Source: Lactobacillus hominis DSM 23910 = CRBIP 24.179
GTDB lineage: Bacteria > Bacillota > Bacilli > Lactobacillales > Lactobacillaceae
Reading direction: 5' to 3'
DNA: 64,000 nt
Assembly: GCF_000296835.1 (NCBI RefSeq)
Contig: NZ_CAKE01000002.1
Span: forward strand, 248,001 to 312,000
The notes under the pieces were generated by a model. It saw nothing but the letters and a program-made list of their open reading frames with translations. It was not told the origin of the DNA and made no database searches. Both the position numbers and the translations under genes were made by a program. Shown here piece after piece: positions 7,873-16,541 of this stretch; within the stretch, counting starts at the first letter, position 1, and each line of letters starts with the position of its first letter.

Positions 7873-9712
7873 AGTTTTCTTTTCCTAATTCGTCACGAAT
7901 ATGTTCGGCATTTTCATTATTTGAAGTAAAAATCAATCTATCTCCTACTTCAATTACTGTATTACCATGAGGCGCTAGCCACTTATTGCCACGACGAATA
8001 CGGCTAACTGTCATTTGATCAACAAATGGCAAGTTCATTAACTTTTGACCAGCAAATTTGTGGTTCTTAACGTTAACTTCATATAGAGCATTCTTAGTAT
8101 CCATCAGCATTCTCATCAATGATGGTGACTCAATTAATCCCCGTAATACTGAAGTTTGCACATTAAAGACATTGAAGATCTCTAGTCCTTCTTCAACCAT
8201 CTCATTAGTCTGCTGCGGAGTTGGATGTTCTTGACTAACGATTACACGTCTAACCCCTTGAGATTTAGCAAGCTGTGCTAAATTCAAGTTAGCTTCGTCA
8301 TCTCTAAATCCAGCAACCAAAATATCACAATCAAATACATCAGCTTGCTCTAAGGTAACATCATTTAAATCAGTTAAGTATTCGAGCCTACTTACCCGGC
8401 TCTTATAAGTATCGTAATTTTCTCTACGATGAGTAAACATCGTTACATCATACCAGTTATCATGCAATTCTTGAGCAACTGGCACAGTAAACATGTTAGT
8501 GCCGACAATGTTAACCCTTTGCTTAATTTTATCTTGAACTGTTAATTTGAAGGTTGCATTAAATAAGATTGGTCCCACAACGCAAACAATAACTGCGGCT
8601 AAAATAAAGGCATCTGACTGAATAGCAGTAATAGCTTTTAATTTACGCGCAACTTGCAAAGTTGGTAAGACAATCGTAATTGTTGTCATAATTAAGAACG
8701 TCCCTGCCCAACTATTGCGTTTGTTAAAACTGCGACTATAGACCAAAAAGATTGGCAATTTTGCAATAATTAAAAACAAAACCAAAACTGGAATCAGCAT
8801 TAAGGCTTGCGGCTGAGTGAATAAACTTCTCAAGTTCAATCTTACCCCAGTCATAATGAAAAAGATTGGAATAAAAAATCCATAACCAATTGATGTTAAC
8901 TTATCCATTGTAGCTTCGCTTGGCTCAAGCAATTTCATAACCATTCCAGCTAAAAAGGCACCAAGAATATTTTCAGCTCCTACTCTTTCAGCTACAGTTA
9001 CTAAAGTAAAAATCAAAAAGAAAGCTAAACGAATGTCTAATTGCGTAGTTGCCTTAGTAACCTTAGTAAACCAAATATAAGGCTGCTTAAAGCGTCGCAG
9101 TAAGAAAATAGCTACAACAAACAAGATAACGATTAACCATAATCTCTCAGCGTTCCCACCATTGATTGAAGCATAAATTGTCAACAGCATTAAAGGTACA
9201 ACTTCGCCAAGAACTGCCGTTAGTAAAATTGTTTGCCCAATTGGTCGAGATAAAATTTCTTTTTCTTTCAAAGTAGCAATAACTACTCCTAAAGCTACAG
9301 TCATAAAAATAATCGTTGCCAGCATAATATCATTGAACATGCCAAATAATTTCAATAAGTATGCTAGAACTACAGCGACAATAGCCACTAAAACAAATGA
9401 AAATATTGCCGTCTTAGCAGGATTTACTTCATGACTAAGATCTTTTTTAACAGGACGAGCTGAATCATCGCGCTTAAAAAGATCAAAGTTAATTTCCATC
9501 CCTGATAAAAACATTAACAAGGTGACTCCAAGACTAGATAACAGACTTAACGCATCATTTTCACGAATAATGTTAAAACAAGATTGTCCTAAAAGTATTC
9601 CGGCAATAATTTCCGCAACTGCCGTCGGAATCGTATTTACTTTAAAGCGCGCCATCAATAATGGAATCAGCAACGCTGCTAAGGAAACAATAAAGATTGA
9701 AAGTTGTTCCAC
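7871..9712 (-). CDS. CPA2-family cation:proton antiporter with TrkA-N and TrkA-C domains (KefB/GerN-like)
   Basis: 613 residues. Residues 1-390 are a hydrophobic transporter domain with about 12 helices. It contains the family core LADVVLTLLMFLSGMEINF-like motif (LGVTLLMFLSGMEINFDLF) and the GAFLAGMVMKL half-helix. Then comes a Rossmann TrkA-N-like domain (NIVGTNMFTVPVAQELHDN, about 400-510) and a C-terminal TrkA-C domain (about 530-613). Such proteins exchange Na+ or K+ for H+ and are gated through the nucleotide-binding domain. The start is GTG at 9712, with AAGGAG eight bases upstream. The ATG at 9719 is in another frame. It is monocistronic. The ion is not known. Confidence 0.88.
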   Translation of the reverse strand: MEQLSIFIVSLAALLIPLLMARFKVNTIPTAVAEIIAGILLGQSCFNIIRENDALSLLSSLGVTLLMFLSGMEINFDLFKRDDSARPVKKDLSHEVNPAKTAIFSFVLVAIVAVVLAYLLKLFGMFNDIMLATIIFMTVALGVVIATLKEKEILSRPIGQTILLTAVLGEVVPLMLLTIYASINGGNAERLWLIVILFVVAIFLLRRFKQPYIWFTKVTKATTQLDIRLAFFLIFTLVTVAERVGAENILGAFLAGMVMKLLEPSEATMDKLTSIGYGFFIPIFFIMTGVRLNLRSLFTQPQALMLIPVLVLFLIIAKLPIFLVYSRSFNKRNSWAGTFLIMTTITIVLPTLQVARKLKAITAIQSDAFILAAVIVCVVGPILFNATFKLTVQDKIKQRVNIVGTNMFTVPVAQELHDNWYDVTMFTHRRENYDTYKSRVSRLEYLTDLNDVTLEQADVFDCDILVAGFRDDEANLNLAQLAKSQGVRRVIVSQEHPTPQQTNEMVEEGLEIFNVFNVQTSVLRGLIESPSLMRMLMDTKNALYEVNVKNHKFAGQKLMNLPFVDQMTVSRIRRGNKWLAPHGNTVIEVGDRLIFTSNNENAEHIRDELGKEN

Positions 9713-9749
9713 TTTTCATTCTCCTTTTTCTAATTAACACAGATATTGT

Positions 9750-9800
9750 ACTAAAAAAGTGCAAAAAAAATAAGCCCTAGCACTTTGGCTAGGACTTATT
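9750..9800. repeat. 51-bp duplicated terminator cassette, copy 1
   Basis: A 51-bp segment containing the hairpin TAAGCCCTAGC...GCTAGGACTTA. It matches 11488-11538 at all but two positions. Here it terminates the GT-C-like gene (stop at 9805). Confidence 0.9.
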
Positions 9801-9804
9801 TGAA

Positions 9805-11445
9805 CTAACGTAGCTTTTTAATTGCTAAATAAAGACTATAAATTATAGTCATTACCCAAGAAATACCTACAATAATTAACATCGGCGTCCACCATTTCGG
9901 AGCTTGATAAGATAATATTGCCTGATTAAAACCCTTTTGCTCCTTAATAGTAGGAATTCCAATAGCATTTTTCAAAATAAAGCTGTCTTTTTTATTAACT
10001 GTTAGTTTTGAATAACGATACATCACTATTGGAAGCTTTACTTTTCCTGGATTATTTGCCTGCCACGTAAGCCTTAATGATCCATCTTTTAGAACTTGAT
10101 GACGATATTCATTTTTATGGTTAATTACATCTTTTTGATAAAGAGCAACCTTGTCTTGAGTAGGTATTTTATCATGTCGTGGCAAATAGTCAGGAGCAGG
10201 CCGATTAATATACTTGAACAAATCACCTATTGGATAAGAGAAAGCCATCTTTTGCACTGGTTTATTCATAAAGGAATTAATAGCATAAAAAGAATTATCC
10301 CGAATACTACTGTTAAAGTTGGCAAATACAGTGGTTAAGACTAATGCTCCGACGAAATAGCGCCAGTTAATTCTTTTTTGCAATAAATTTTGAATTGAAA
10401 TCGTACTCCCTGCAACAATTAATGGTAGCGCGATTGTAAAAAGACGACGCGGTATCTGGAAGGTTTCTCTTAAAGTTGGAAATGCATTTTGAATCCAGCC
10501 CCATGGCATTAAACTTGACCCCATCAAAATAAAAACTAAAGCAGTCAGAGTCAATGTCATATTTAGTTTTGATTCTTTAAAGTTAAAGACAACATAAATC
10601 AGCTGAAATACCATAAATAAGTTGAAAACAAATGAAAAAGCACTAAAGTTAATTGTTGATTCTGCCATATTAGTAGCAATTGGATTGCCCAATGGATCTA
10701 CAACTTTAAAATACCCTACTCCCAGCCAAATATTAGCTGTTAAAAGTAAAGTTAAGCCAAGCGCCACTAGCAAATTAATAACCATCTTTTTACGATTCTT
10801 AGTTTGAATAAAGCCAACCACTGCAAATGGAATTAACATTAATGCTGATAAAACTGTCGACATTAAATGAATTTGACCCACAACGCTCATTGTTAATCCA
10901 AGCTGCAACCAACTTACTGGTCGCTCTTTATTTTGAATCATTCTAATAGCGCATAAAACTACAAAAGGCAGCAAAGCATAACTTACTGCGCTAAAAGTCG
11001 GGCCATTATTCCAAGTACTAATTTTGAAAAGATAAACTAAAGCTAATAATGTATTAATAACCAGGTTAGGCTTAATCTTATCTAAAACCTTATACATCCC
11101 GCTAACTGCAATTATAGAAATAACAAAAGCTGTTAAAATTTGAAATCTAAACCAAGAACCAGTAATTAGTAAAATGCCACCCATTAAATAAGCAAAAAAT
11201 GGTCCATAAACTGCATTTATTACTCTACCAGATTGATCAAAGCCCCAATTAGTTTGAAAATAATTAAAACTATGATGCCTAATTTGCTCAGCTACATCAT
11301 AAATTCTACTAAAATGAAAATATCCATCTCCTACAATAATCGTAGTTTTAGTTTGAATTTGATAGCTGAGTAATAAATACACAGCAATAATAAAAACAAG
11401 ATATGGTACATAGGGATTTATGCGTTTTAATATTTTTGAAGTCAT
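9805..11445 (-). CDS. polytopic membrane protein, GT-C/PTPS-related glycosyltransferase-like
   Basis: 546 residues with many hydrophobic helices to about residue 380 and an extracytoplasmic C-terminal part with a final membrane helix. The first loop holds VGDGYFHFSRIYDVAEQI, an acidic/His motif like the catalytic first loop of GT-C glycosyltransferases. It fits the 6-pyruvoyl-tetrahydropterin-synthase-related membrane family (PF10131), which has no link to pterins. GT-C enzymes transfer sugars from polyprenyl carriers outside the cell. With gtrA/gtrB in the same window it is a candidate acceptor-side transferase, although it is not adjacent to them. Function is inferred only. The gene is preceded and followed by near-identical terminators. 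Confidence 0.65.
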   Translation of the reverse strand: MTSKILKRINPYVPYLVFIIAVYLLLSYQIQTKTTIIVGDGYFHFSRIYDVAEQIRHHSFNYFQTNWGFDQSGRVINAVYGPFFAYLMGGILLITGSWFRFQILTAFVISIIAVSGMYKVLDKIKPNLVINTLLALVYLFKISTWNNGPTFSAVSYALLPFVVLCAIRMIQNKERPVSWLQLGLTMSVVGQIHLMSTVLSALMLIPFAVVGFIQTKNRKKMVINLLVALGLTLLLTANIWLGVGYFKVVDPLGNPIATNMAESTINFSAFSFVFNLFMVFQLIYVVFNFKESKLNMTLTLTALVFILMGSSLMPWGWIQNAFPTLRETFQIPRRLFTIALPLIVAGSTISIQNLLQKRINWRYFVGALVLTTVFANFNSSIRDNSFYAINSFMNKPVQKMAFSYPIGDLFKYINRPAPDYLPRHDKIPTQDKVALYQKDVINHKNEYRHQVLKDGSLRLTWQANNPGKVKLPIVMYRYSKLTVNKKDSFILKNAIGIPTIKEQKGFNQAILSYQAPKWWTPMLIIVGISWVMTIIYSLYLAIKKLR

Positions 11446-11487
11446 TTTTTCTCTCTATCATTAATTTATATACTAGTTAAATATATC

Positions 11488-11538
11488 ACTAAAAAAATGC
11501 AAAAAAAATAAGCTCTAGCACTTTGGCTAGGACTTATT
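11488..11538. repeat. 51-bp duplicated terminator cassette, copy 2
   Basis: A hairpin cassette with two mismatches to 9750-9800. It terminates the PfkB-like gene whose stop is at 11543. Confidence 0.9.
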
Positions 11539-11542
11539 AAAG

Positions 11543-12385
11543 CTATTCAGCTTCTTCAAAAGTAATCTTGTGCGCCATAATTTGACGTTGTAATTCACTA
11601 GTTGACTCAAAATCAGTCAATCTTTCATTTTGGATAGTATCAGTAGCGGCTGCAATACTATCGGCCAAATTTCTAACTGGAGTATGATTTTCCAGCATCC
11701 CTGCTAAAAATGTCGCAAGTAAAGTATCGCCTGCACCATCTTGGCTCACCACATTAACTTTAGGAGCCGGTGCTACATAAGCATGCATTAGGTTAACAAT
11801 GGCTGCACCGTCGGAAGCTAATGAAAGTAAAACATGGTCTGCACCGCGAACTACCATATCATGCGCTAATTCAACTAATTCATCAGTAGTTAAATCTTCA
11901 TTTTCTTTGTTAAACCAATGCTTTAATTCTGTCGCATTAGGCTTAATTAATAAAGGATGCAATGGTAATATATCTAAGACATTGACATAAGGCACGTCAA
12001 CAACCAAGTGCGTCATTTTTTCCTGAGCTAATTTTGCTAAATCAGTTAAATAAACTGGATCAATTCCTGGCGCAAATGATCCGGCTACTACTAAAATATC
12101 GCCCATTTTTAATTGCTTTTTTAGATAATCTAATAATTCTTGCTGCTTTTCAGCTGGAACTTTTTGTTCATCACTAGAAAAAAGATCTAATTGCGCCACC
12201 TGATCTTGTTTAATAAAATGATGCTCAATTTTTGCTTGATCTAATTCTTTAAAAACATTATTTTCACCATTAGCCATAATTCCAGTAGCCACAGAATCAA
12301 TGCCTAATTTTTTTAAAACTAAAGAGATATTAACACCTTTGCCGGCTACACTCTCATTAGTGTTTAAAGTAACTGTATAAATCAA
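11543..12385 (-). CDS. shortened PfkB-family sugar kinase (1-phosphofructokinase/tagatose-6-P kinase-like)
   Basis: 280 residues starting at a TTG with GGGAGG upstream. The C-terminal half is a normal PfkB ATP site, with PNATELKHWF and the anion-hole motif DGAGDTLLATFLAG containing the catalytic Asp. The N-terminus opens like 1-PFK (MIYTVTLN) but then jumps to SVAGKGVNISLVLKKLG. The roughly 25-residue segment that normally carries the substrate Asp (NPAID) and part of the lid is missing, and a second lid strand is also short. Typical members have about 305-310 residues. The Gly-Gly sugar-binding motif is changed to AGKG. It could be an altered-specificity or non-catalytic paralogue. The frame is open and ends at its own hairpin, so it is not a simple pseudogene. 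Confidence 0.75.
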   Translation of the reverse strand: MIYTVTLNTNESVAGKGVNISLVLKKLGIDSVATGIMANGENNVFKELDQAKIEHHFIKQDQVAQLDLFSSDEQKVPAEKQQELLDYLKKQLKMGDILVVAGSFAPGIDPVYLTDLAKLAQEKMTHLVVDVPYVNVLDILPLHPLLIKPNATELKHWFNKENEDLTTDELVELAHDMVVRGADHVLLSLASDGAAIVNLMHAYVAPAPKVNVVSQDGAGDTLLATFLAGMLENHTPVRNLADSIAAATDTIQNERLTDFESTSELQRQIMAHKITFEEAE

Positions 12386-12433
12386 AGTACAATACCTCCC
12401 AAAATTTCTAACACTTCAATTATAGCTTAAGAT

Positions 12434-12470
12434 ACAAAAAAAGCGCCACTCTTAATAAAAGAGTGACGCA
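12434..12470 (-). terminator. terminator after the GH25 gene
   Basis: GCGCCACTCTT / AAGAGTGACGC hairpin followed on the minus strand by a T run. Confidence 0.85.
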
Positions 12471-12485
12471 AAATATTAAATTCAA

Positions 12486-13829
12486 TTATTCCATAATTAA
12501 GTATTTACCGTCCAGCCATTGGTTACCACCTAGGTTGTACCAAGTATGACCGTTAACAGTTACTTTCTTAAATACTTTCCAGCGTGAACCATGTGGCAAA
12601 CGGCGACCGCTAAAGTGAGCGTTTGAACCATAACCATACCATAAGTTAATTCCATAACCTGGAACATAGTTTACACGACCAATTCCAGTAAATTTAGTTT
12701 CACCTGAATTTGAACTAGTATGTGAAGAACTAGATGAGCTTGAATTTACACTAACAACTGGAATTGAAGAAAATCCAGTTACGTAGCAGTACTTTCCTGG
12801 AACCCATTGGTTACCACCTAGATTGTACCACCATTCACCATTAACTTGTGCCTTACCAGAAACGACCCAGCGTGAGCCACTTGGTAAGTAACGACCAGTC
12901 ACATGACCATTTGGACTTTGCCAAAGAGCAATGTTACCAGGATATTTAACAGTAGCAATTTTACTGCCTGAATTTGAAGTTTGACCCATTGCACCTTCAC
13001 TTACTGCTGGAGTTGAAGGTTTAGAAGTGTTGGCAGGTTTGTTAGTGTTGCCAGCTGGAGCTTGACTTGAAGTAGTATTGTATGAAAGTGGCAATAAACT
13101 AATATTACCATCTACGTACAGACCTCTCCAGTTGTCAGTAAATTGCCAAATGGCAATTCCATCCATAGATGGGAAATAGTTAAAGTCTGGTGTATCGATT
13201 CTACCAGTAGTTGCATAAGAAGCTACCCATAATGAGTTAGGATATGATCTTAAAAGCGTAGTAGTATCAATATTATTTTTTAATAAGTACGCACCTGAAT
13301 AAATCATTGGTTGATAGCCAGCGCTTTTAATGGTATTCATAAATGCCATAATTGCATTAGTGTTAGCTGACATACTACCAGTTACTACATTTCCGTCACC
13401 AGTTTCCCAGTCACAGACAATGTATGAACCCTTTGGTAAACCAAATGCTTGAGCTGAGCTAATTGCGTAACGTGCTTCGGCTTGTGCTGCAGAAGCGTTG
13501 TTACCAAAAATAGCAAAGTGATATGACATAGGCATCATATTGTGTTGCTTTGCACTTGCAATTTGACCTGCAGCGTTAGGGTTACGGTAAGAAGTACCTT
13601 CAGAAACCTTAACAATCGCAAATTGAGCACCAGCTTGTGCATGAGGTCCCAGGTTAGTACTTTGAAAGCTTGAAACATCAACTCCGTATGAACGAGCTGG
13701 AGCATAATTAGTTGCAGCTTGCACCACTGACTTAGATGAAAGTGGTGTATTTCCAGTATATGCAGCTACGCCCGCCAAAGCTGAAACACAAGCTAAAGTA
13801 CCTAAAATTCTATTTTTTGCAGAATGCAT
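12486..13829 (-). CDS. secreted GH25 lysozyme with two C-terminal SLAP/SH3-like wall-binding modules
   Basis: 447 residues. A signal peptide (about 1-39, ending VVQAA) precedes a GH25 domain at about 45-245. It shows the substrate Asp in YGVDVSSFQ (D51), the catalytic pair in CDWETG (D140/E142) and the C-terminal IAIWQFTD strand. It cleaves the MurNAc-GlcNAc bond of peptidoglycan. Two related modules follow after Ser/Thr linkers: WQSPNGHVTGRYLPSGSRW...WYNLGGNQWVPGKY and LWYGYGSNAHFSGRRLPHGSRW...WYNLGGNQWLDGKY. These modules recur in six neighbouring surface proteins and presumably bind the wall non-covalently. The promoter is at 13850-13877. It is most likely an autolysin. Confidence 0.9.
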   Translation of the reverse strand: MHSAKNRILGTLACVSALAGVAAYTGNTPLSSKSVVQAATNYAPARSYGVDVSSFQSTNLGPHAQAGAQFAIVKVSEGTSYRNPNAAGQIASAKQHNMMPMSYHFAIFGNNASAAQAEARYAISSAQAFGLPKGSYIVCDWETGDGNVVTGSMSANTNAIMAFMNTIKSAGYQPMIYSGAYLLKNNIDTTTLLRSYPNSLWVASYATTGRIDTPDFNYFPSMDGIAIWQFTDNWRGLYVDGNISLLPLSYNTTSSQAPAGNTNKPANTSKPSTPAVSEGAMGQTSNSGSKIATVKYPGNIALWQSPNGHVTGRYLPSGSRWVVSGKAQVNGEWWYNLGGNQWVPGKYCYVTGFSSIPVVSVNSSSSSSSHTSSNSGETKFTGIGRVNYVPGYGINLWYGYGSNAHFSGRRLPHGSRWKVFKKVTVNGHTWYNLGGNQWLDGKYLIME

Positions 13830-13849
13830 GAAATCCCCCGTTAGTAATT

Positions 13850-13877
13850 AGTATAAATATAATTTGCGTTTAAACAA
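13850..13877 (-). promoter_or_regulatory. promoter of the GH25 gene
   Basis: Minus-strand TTGTTT (13872-13877), 16-base spacer and TATACT (13850-13855), 20 bases before the start codon. Confidence 0.5.
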
Positions 13878-13885
13878 AATCTTTT

Positions 13886-15625
13886 TTATCTTACGTAAAC
13901 ATATTTTGCTGGAACCCATTGGTTACCACCAAGGTTGTACCATACTTCTCCATTAATCGTAGTAGATCCGAAGAATCTCCAGCTGGTACCATTTTGTAAA
14001 TACTTACCAGTAGCTTTACCATTTGGCATATTCCAAACAGTTACACCTTGATCTGCACGCCATTTAATAGTTAAAGTGCCGTTTTGACGCTTGTCATTTT
14101 GGGTGTGTGCAGCAGGAGCTGGCATAGATTTAACAGTAGATGCAACACCAGTATTTTCACTGACATAGCTACTATCAATCCATTGATTAATGCCAATTCT
14201 GTACCATAACTTACCATTAACGTAAGCTTGACCAGTTACCTTCCAGCTTGAGCCATTTGGTAAAAATTCACTGGTAATATTTTGTCCAGGATTACTCCAT
14301 ACTGCAACAGCGTATGAAGGTGCATAGTTGATTCTAACAACTTTTTGAACTGATTGATATGCTGGCTCAACTACGTTATTTTGAGCTGAAATATTATTAA
14401 CTACTTTAGAAGCAGTCTTGGTTACTTGAGTATTATTTTGAATAGCTTTAGTTGATGGAACTTTATTTTCTTTGGTTTGTACTACAGCAGCAGTTACTTG
14501 CTTAGCTGGAGTTTGAACTGCTTGAGTTGCAGCTGGCTTTACAGTTTCACTAGTCTTAACAGCTGGTGCTTGAGAAACAGCTGTTTGAGCTTCAACTCTA
14601 TTTACTTGTGGTTTAACAACAAGTTTTTGATGAGCTTCAGTAGCACTTATTTTAGCTACAGGCTTAACTACTTTACTGCTTGCTAAAAGTGCAGCAGTAT
14701 TAGTAACCGGAGCCTTTTTATTAGTAGTTGCAGGCTTAGCAGCTGGCTTCAAAACTAATGTATTAGTAGTAGCAGGTTTTGCCACTTGAGTATTAGTAAC
14801 AGGCTTTGCTGGTTGTTGAACACCATTACCAAAGGCAATTGCATTTACCCAACCATTAGCGTTAGTTAAATATGCGTATTTAACACCATTGTTATAGGTG
14901 ATGTATTTGCCCACGTTAAAACTTTGACCTGCTTGAGCAGTGCCTACACTGTTACCAACACTAGCATCAACAGGTGCTGAAGTGATAGTAGTAGTTTGAG
15001 TAACTTTTCTGTTTTCGTTAACTACCTTAGTAACGGGATCGTATCGATCTAAATGGTTAGCTCTAATTACGGAATTAAGAGTTGCTGCATAGTTAGGTGC
15101 AGTAGCATATTTATTTTGCAATCCATTTTGAGTAGCTTGAGCATAATTACTTGAATTTTCTACCCAAGTACCACTGTAGTAGCTACCCATTTGGTTTCTT
15201 AATAAAGAACCGTTATCTTCAAATGATTGCTCATAAGAAGGATATCTTCTAAAGTTGGCATTAGTTGTGTAATATTGGCCACCCTTAGTATATTCTCCGG
15301 TAGACATATTTGCAGATTGACCATTATATGAACCCTTAATACCAAATAAGTTATTATTTGGTGCTTGAGCTAAGCCTGAATTGCCCCAGCCTGATTCAAC
15401 AGCAGCTTGAGCAATCATAACAGAAGTATAAGTTCCGTATTTTGAAGAAGCTGCAGTAGCTGCAGGAATGGCTTTGTTTAAAAATTGTTGATTAGATTGA
15501 ACTGTGGCCGCCTGAACAACCCCTTCTGAAGGATTATTTACCTTCTTAAGGTTGTTGGTAACCGATATTCCAGTAGCCGTTAAAGCTGCCGCGGTAGCAA
15601 TACCGGTGATTGTTCTCTTATTCAT
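13886..15625 (-). CDS. secreted GH73-type N-acetylglucosaminidase with SLAP/SH3-like modules
   Basis: 579 residues. The signal peptide runs to about residue 41 (VVQAA). The glucosaminidase domain at about 45-195 carries the motif SVMIAQAAVESGWGNSGLAQAPNNNLFGIKGSY, whose Glu is the catalytic acid, and YPSYEQSFEDNGSLL. A short SH3-like module (about 215-270) and a Pro/Ala/Thr/Val-rich linker (about 275-425) come next. Two C-terminal wall-binding modules end ...WYRIGINQWIDSSYV and ...WYNLGGNQWVPAKYVYVR. It hydrolyses the GlcNAc-MurNAc bond and probably acts in cell separation or remodelling with the adjacent GH25 enzyme. The SD is AGGAGG. The promoter is at 15659-15687. Confidence 0.92.
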   Translation of the reverse strand: MNKRTITGIATAAALTATGISVTNNLKKVNNPSEGVVQAATVQSNQQFLNKAIPAATAASSKYGTYTSVMIAQAAVESGWGNSGLAQAPNNNLFGIKGSYNGQSANMSTGEYTKGGQYYTTNANFRRYPSYEQSFEDNGSLLRNQMGSYYSGTWVENSSNYAQATQNGLQNKYATAPNYAATLNSVIRANHLDRYDPVTKVVNENRKVTQTTTITSAPVDASVGNSVGTAQAGQSFNVGKYITYNNGVKYAYLTNANGWVNAIAFGNGVQQPAKPVTNTQVAKPATTNTLVLKPAAKPATTNKKAPVTNTAALLASSKVVKPVAKISATEAHQKLVVKPQVNRVEAQTAVSQAPAVKTSETVKPAATQAVQTPAKQVTAAVVQTKENKVPSTKAIQNNTQVTKTASKVVNNISAQNNVVEPAYQSVQKVVRINYAPSYAVAVWSNPGQNITSEFLPNGSSWKVTGQAYVNGKLWYRIGINQWIDSSYVSENTGVASTVKSMPAPAAHTQNDKRQNGTLTIKWRADQGVTVWNMPNGKATGKYLQNGTSWRFFGSTTINGEVWYNLGGNQWVPAKYVYVR

Positions 15626-15902
15626 CTTTCTATTCCTCCTAGGATATATACAATGTTTATTTTAGTTAGTCTGCTTAGCATATACAACCGAACAACAGTT
15701 TTGCAACAAAAAAGTAATATAACGACTTTTGTCTGTAACAAAACTAGTCCTTACAGCCTGTTGGCTTTGCAAATATTCTAATTAATAAACAGTGTAATAA
15801 AAACATAAATATTTTTTTATATAGGTATAAGTTTTATCAGACTTATCCATTAAGATTATATATTTTATTGCTTTATCACATATAGAAAAAAGCTTGGGAA
15901 AT
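15626..15902. other. intergenic region with GH73 promoter, otherwise featureless
   Basis: This very AT-rich gap contains the promoter at 15659-15687 (minus). It also has a weak inverted repeat ATAAGT...ACTTAT near 15828-15847. I see no ORF with a ribosome binding site and no other convincing element. Confidence 0.5.
15659..15687 (-). promoter_or_regulatory. promoter of the GH73 gene
   Basis: Minus-strand TTGTAT (15682-15687), 17-base spacer and TAAAAT (15659-15664). Confidence 0.55.
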
Positions 15903-15932
15903 AAAAAAGAGTCGCACATGCGACTCTTTTTA
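15903..15932 (-). terminator. terminator after the SLAP-sunset gene
   Basis: Perfect 12-bp stem AAAAGAGTCGCA / TGCGACTCTTTT with a 2-base loop, ending about 10 bases after the stop. Confidence 0.9.
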
Positions 15933-15939
15933 AAACTTA

Positions 15940-16464
15940 TTATTTTAAGGACTTAGTGTAGCCTGCAGCTCTTGCTTGAGCTTCTGAACTGAAGTAAACA
16001 CGGTTAGCTGGGCTAATGTGGTAAGTTTCTTGACCTGCTAAGTGGTATTTCTTAGTTCTTCTGTTACCAACTAAAACTTGGTTAGTTCCACCATGTCTTG
16101 ACACTACAGCTTTCTTAGCTGGAGCAACTGCTTTTTTAGCAACTGGGGCAGAGCCAGTAGCAATACTGCTATATTGTGCAGGAATCCATTGACGTTGGCT
16201 TCCAATACGGTACATTACGCGACCATTAATAGTTGCCTTTGCAAATACCTTCCAACGACTATTCTTAGAAACGTATTGCATTTGGTACTTGCCATTGTTG
16301 TCAAGCAAGTTAACTCTTCCGCGGCCATTATATTTAACAGTTAAAACACCGTGAACTGGGGTCTCGTTAGTGGCAGCTTGAACTTGATTTGAAGCTAAGT
16401 CAGCACCAACAAACATGGTAAAAGCAGTAGCTAAGACTGCTAACATCTTAGTGAACTTCTTCAT
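15940..16464 (-). CDS. small secreted protein with a SLAP/SH3-like module and a sunset-type C-terminal domain
   Basis: The ATG at 16464 has SD GGAGG eight bases upstream and gives 174 residues. A GTG at 16467 is in frame. The signal peptide ends at about residue 31 (VQAA). A wall-binding module follows (VHGVLTVKYNGRGRVNLLD...MYRIGSQRQWIPAQY), of the type that ends both S-layer proteins. After an Ala/Lys linker comes LVGNRRTKKYHLAGQETYHISPANRVYFSSEAQARAAGYTKS. This matches the small sunset domain (K-x-YHL...V-F-S-E-A-A-GY) often found beside nucleases and in surface proteins. No catalytic site is seen. It is most likely a structural or ligand-binding wall protein. Confidence 0.75.
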   Translation of the reverse strand: MKKFTKMLAVLATAFTMFVGADLASNQVQAATNETPVHGVLTVKYNGRGRVNLLDNNGKYQMQYVSKNSRWKVFAKATINGRVMYRIGSQRQWIPAQYSSIATGSAPVAKKAVAPAKKAVVSRHGGTNQVLVGNRRTKKYHLAGQETYHISPANRVYFSSEAQARAAGYTKSLK

Positions 16465-16541
16465 CACTTATTCCTCCGATAATTAAAATCTCAATCTAGC
16501 TATAATTTTAGCGCTATCTCTCAAGATTTAAAAGAGAAATT

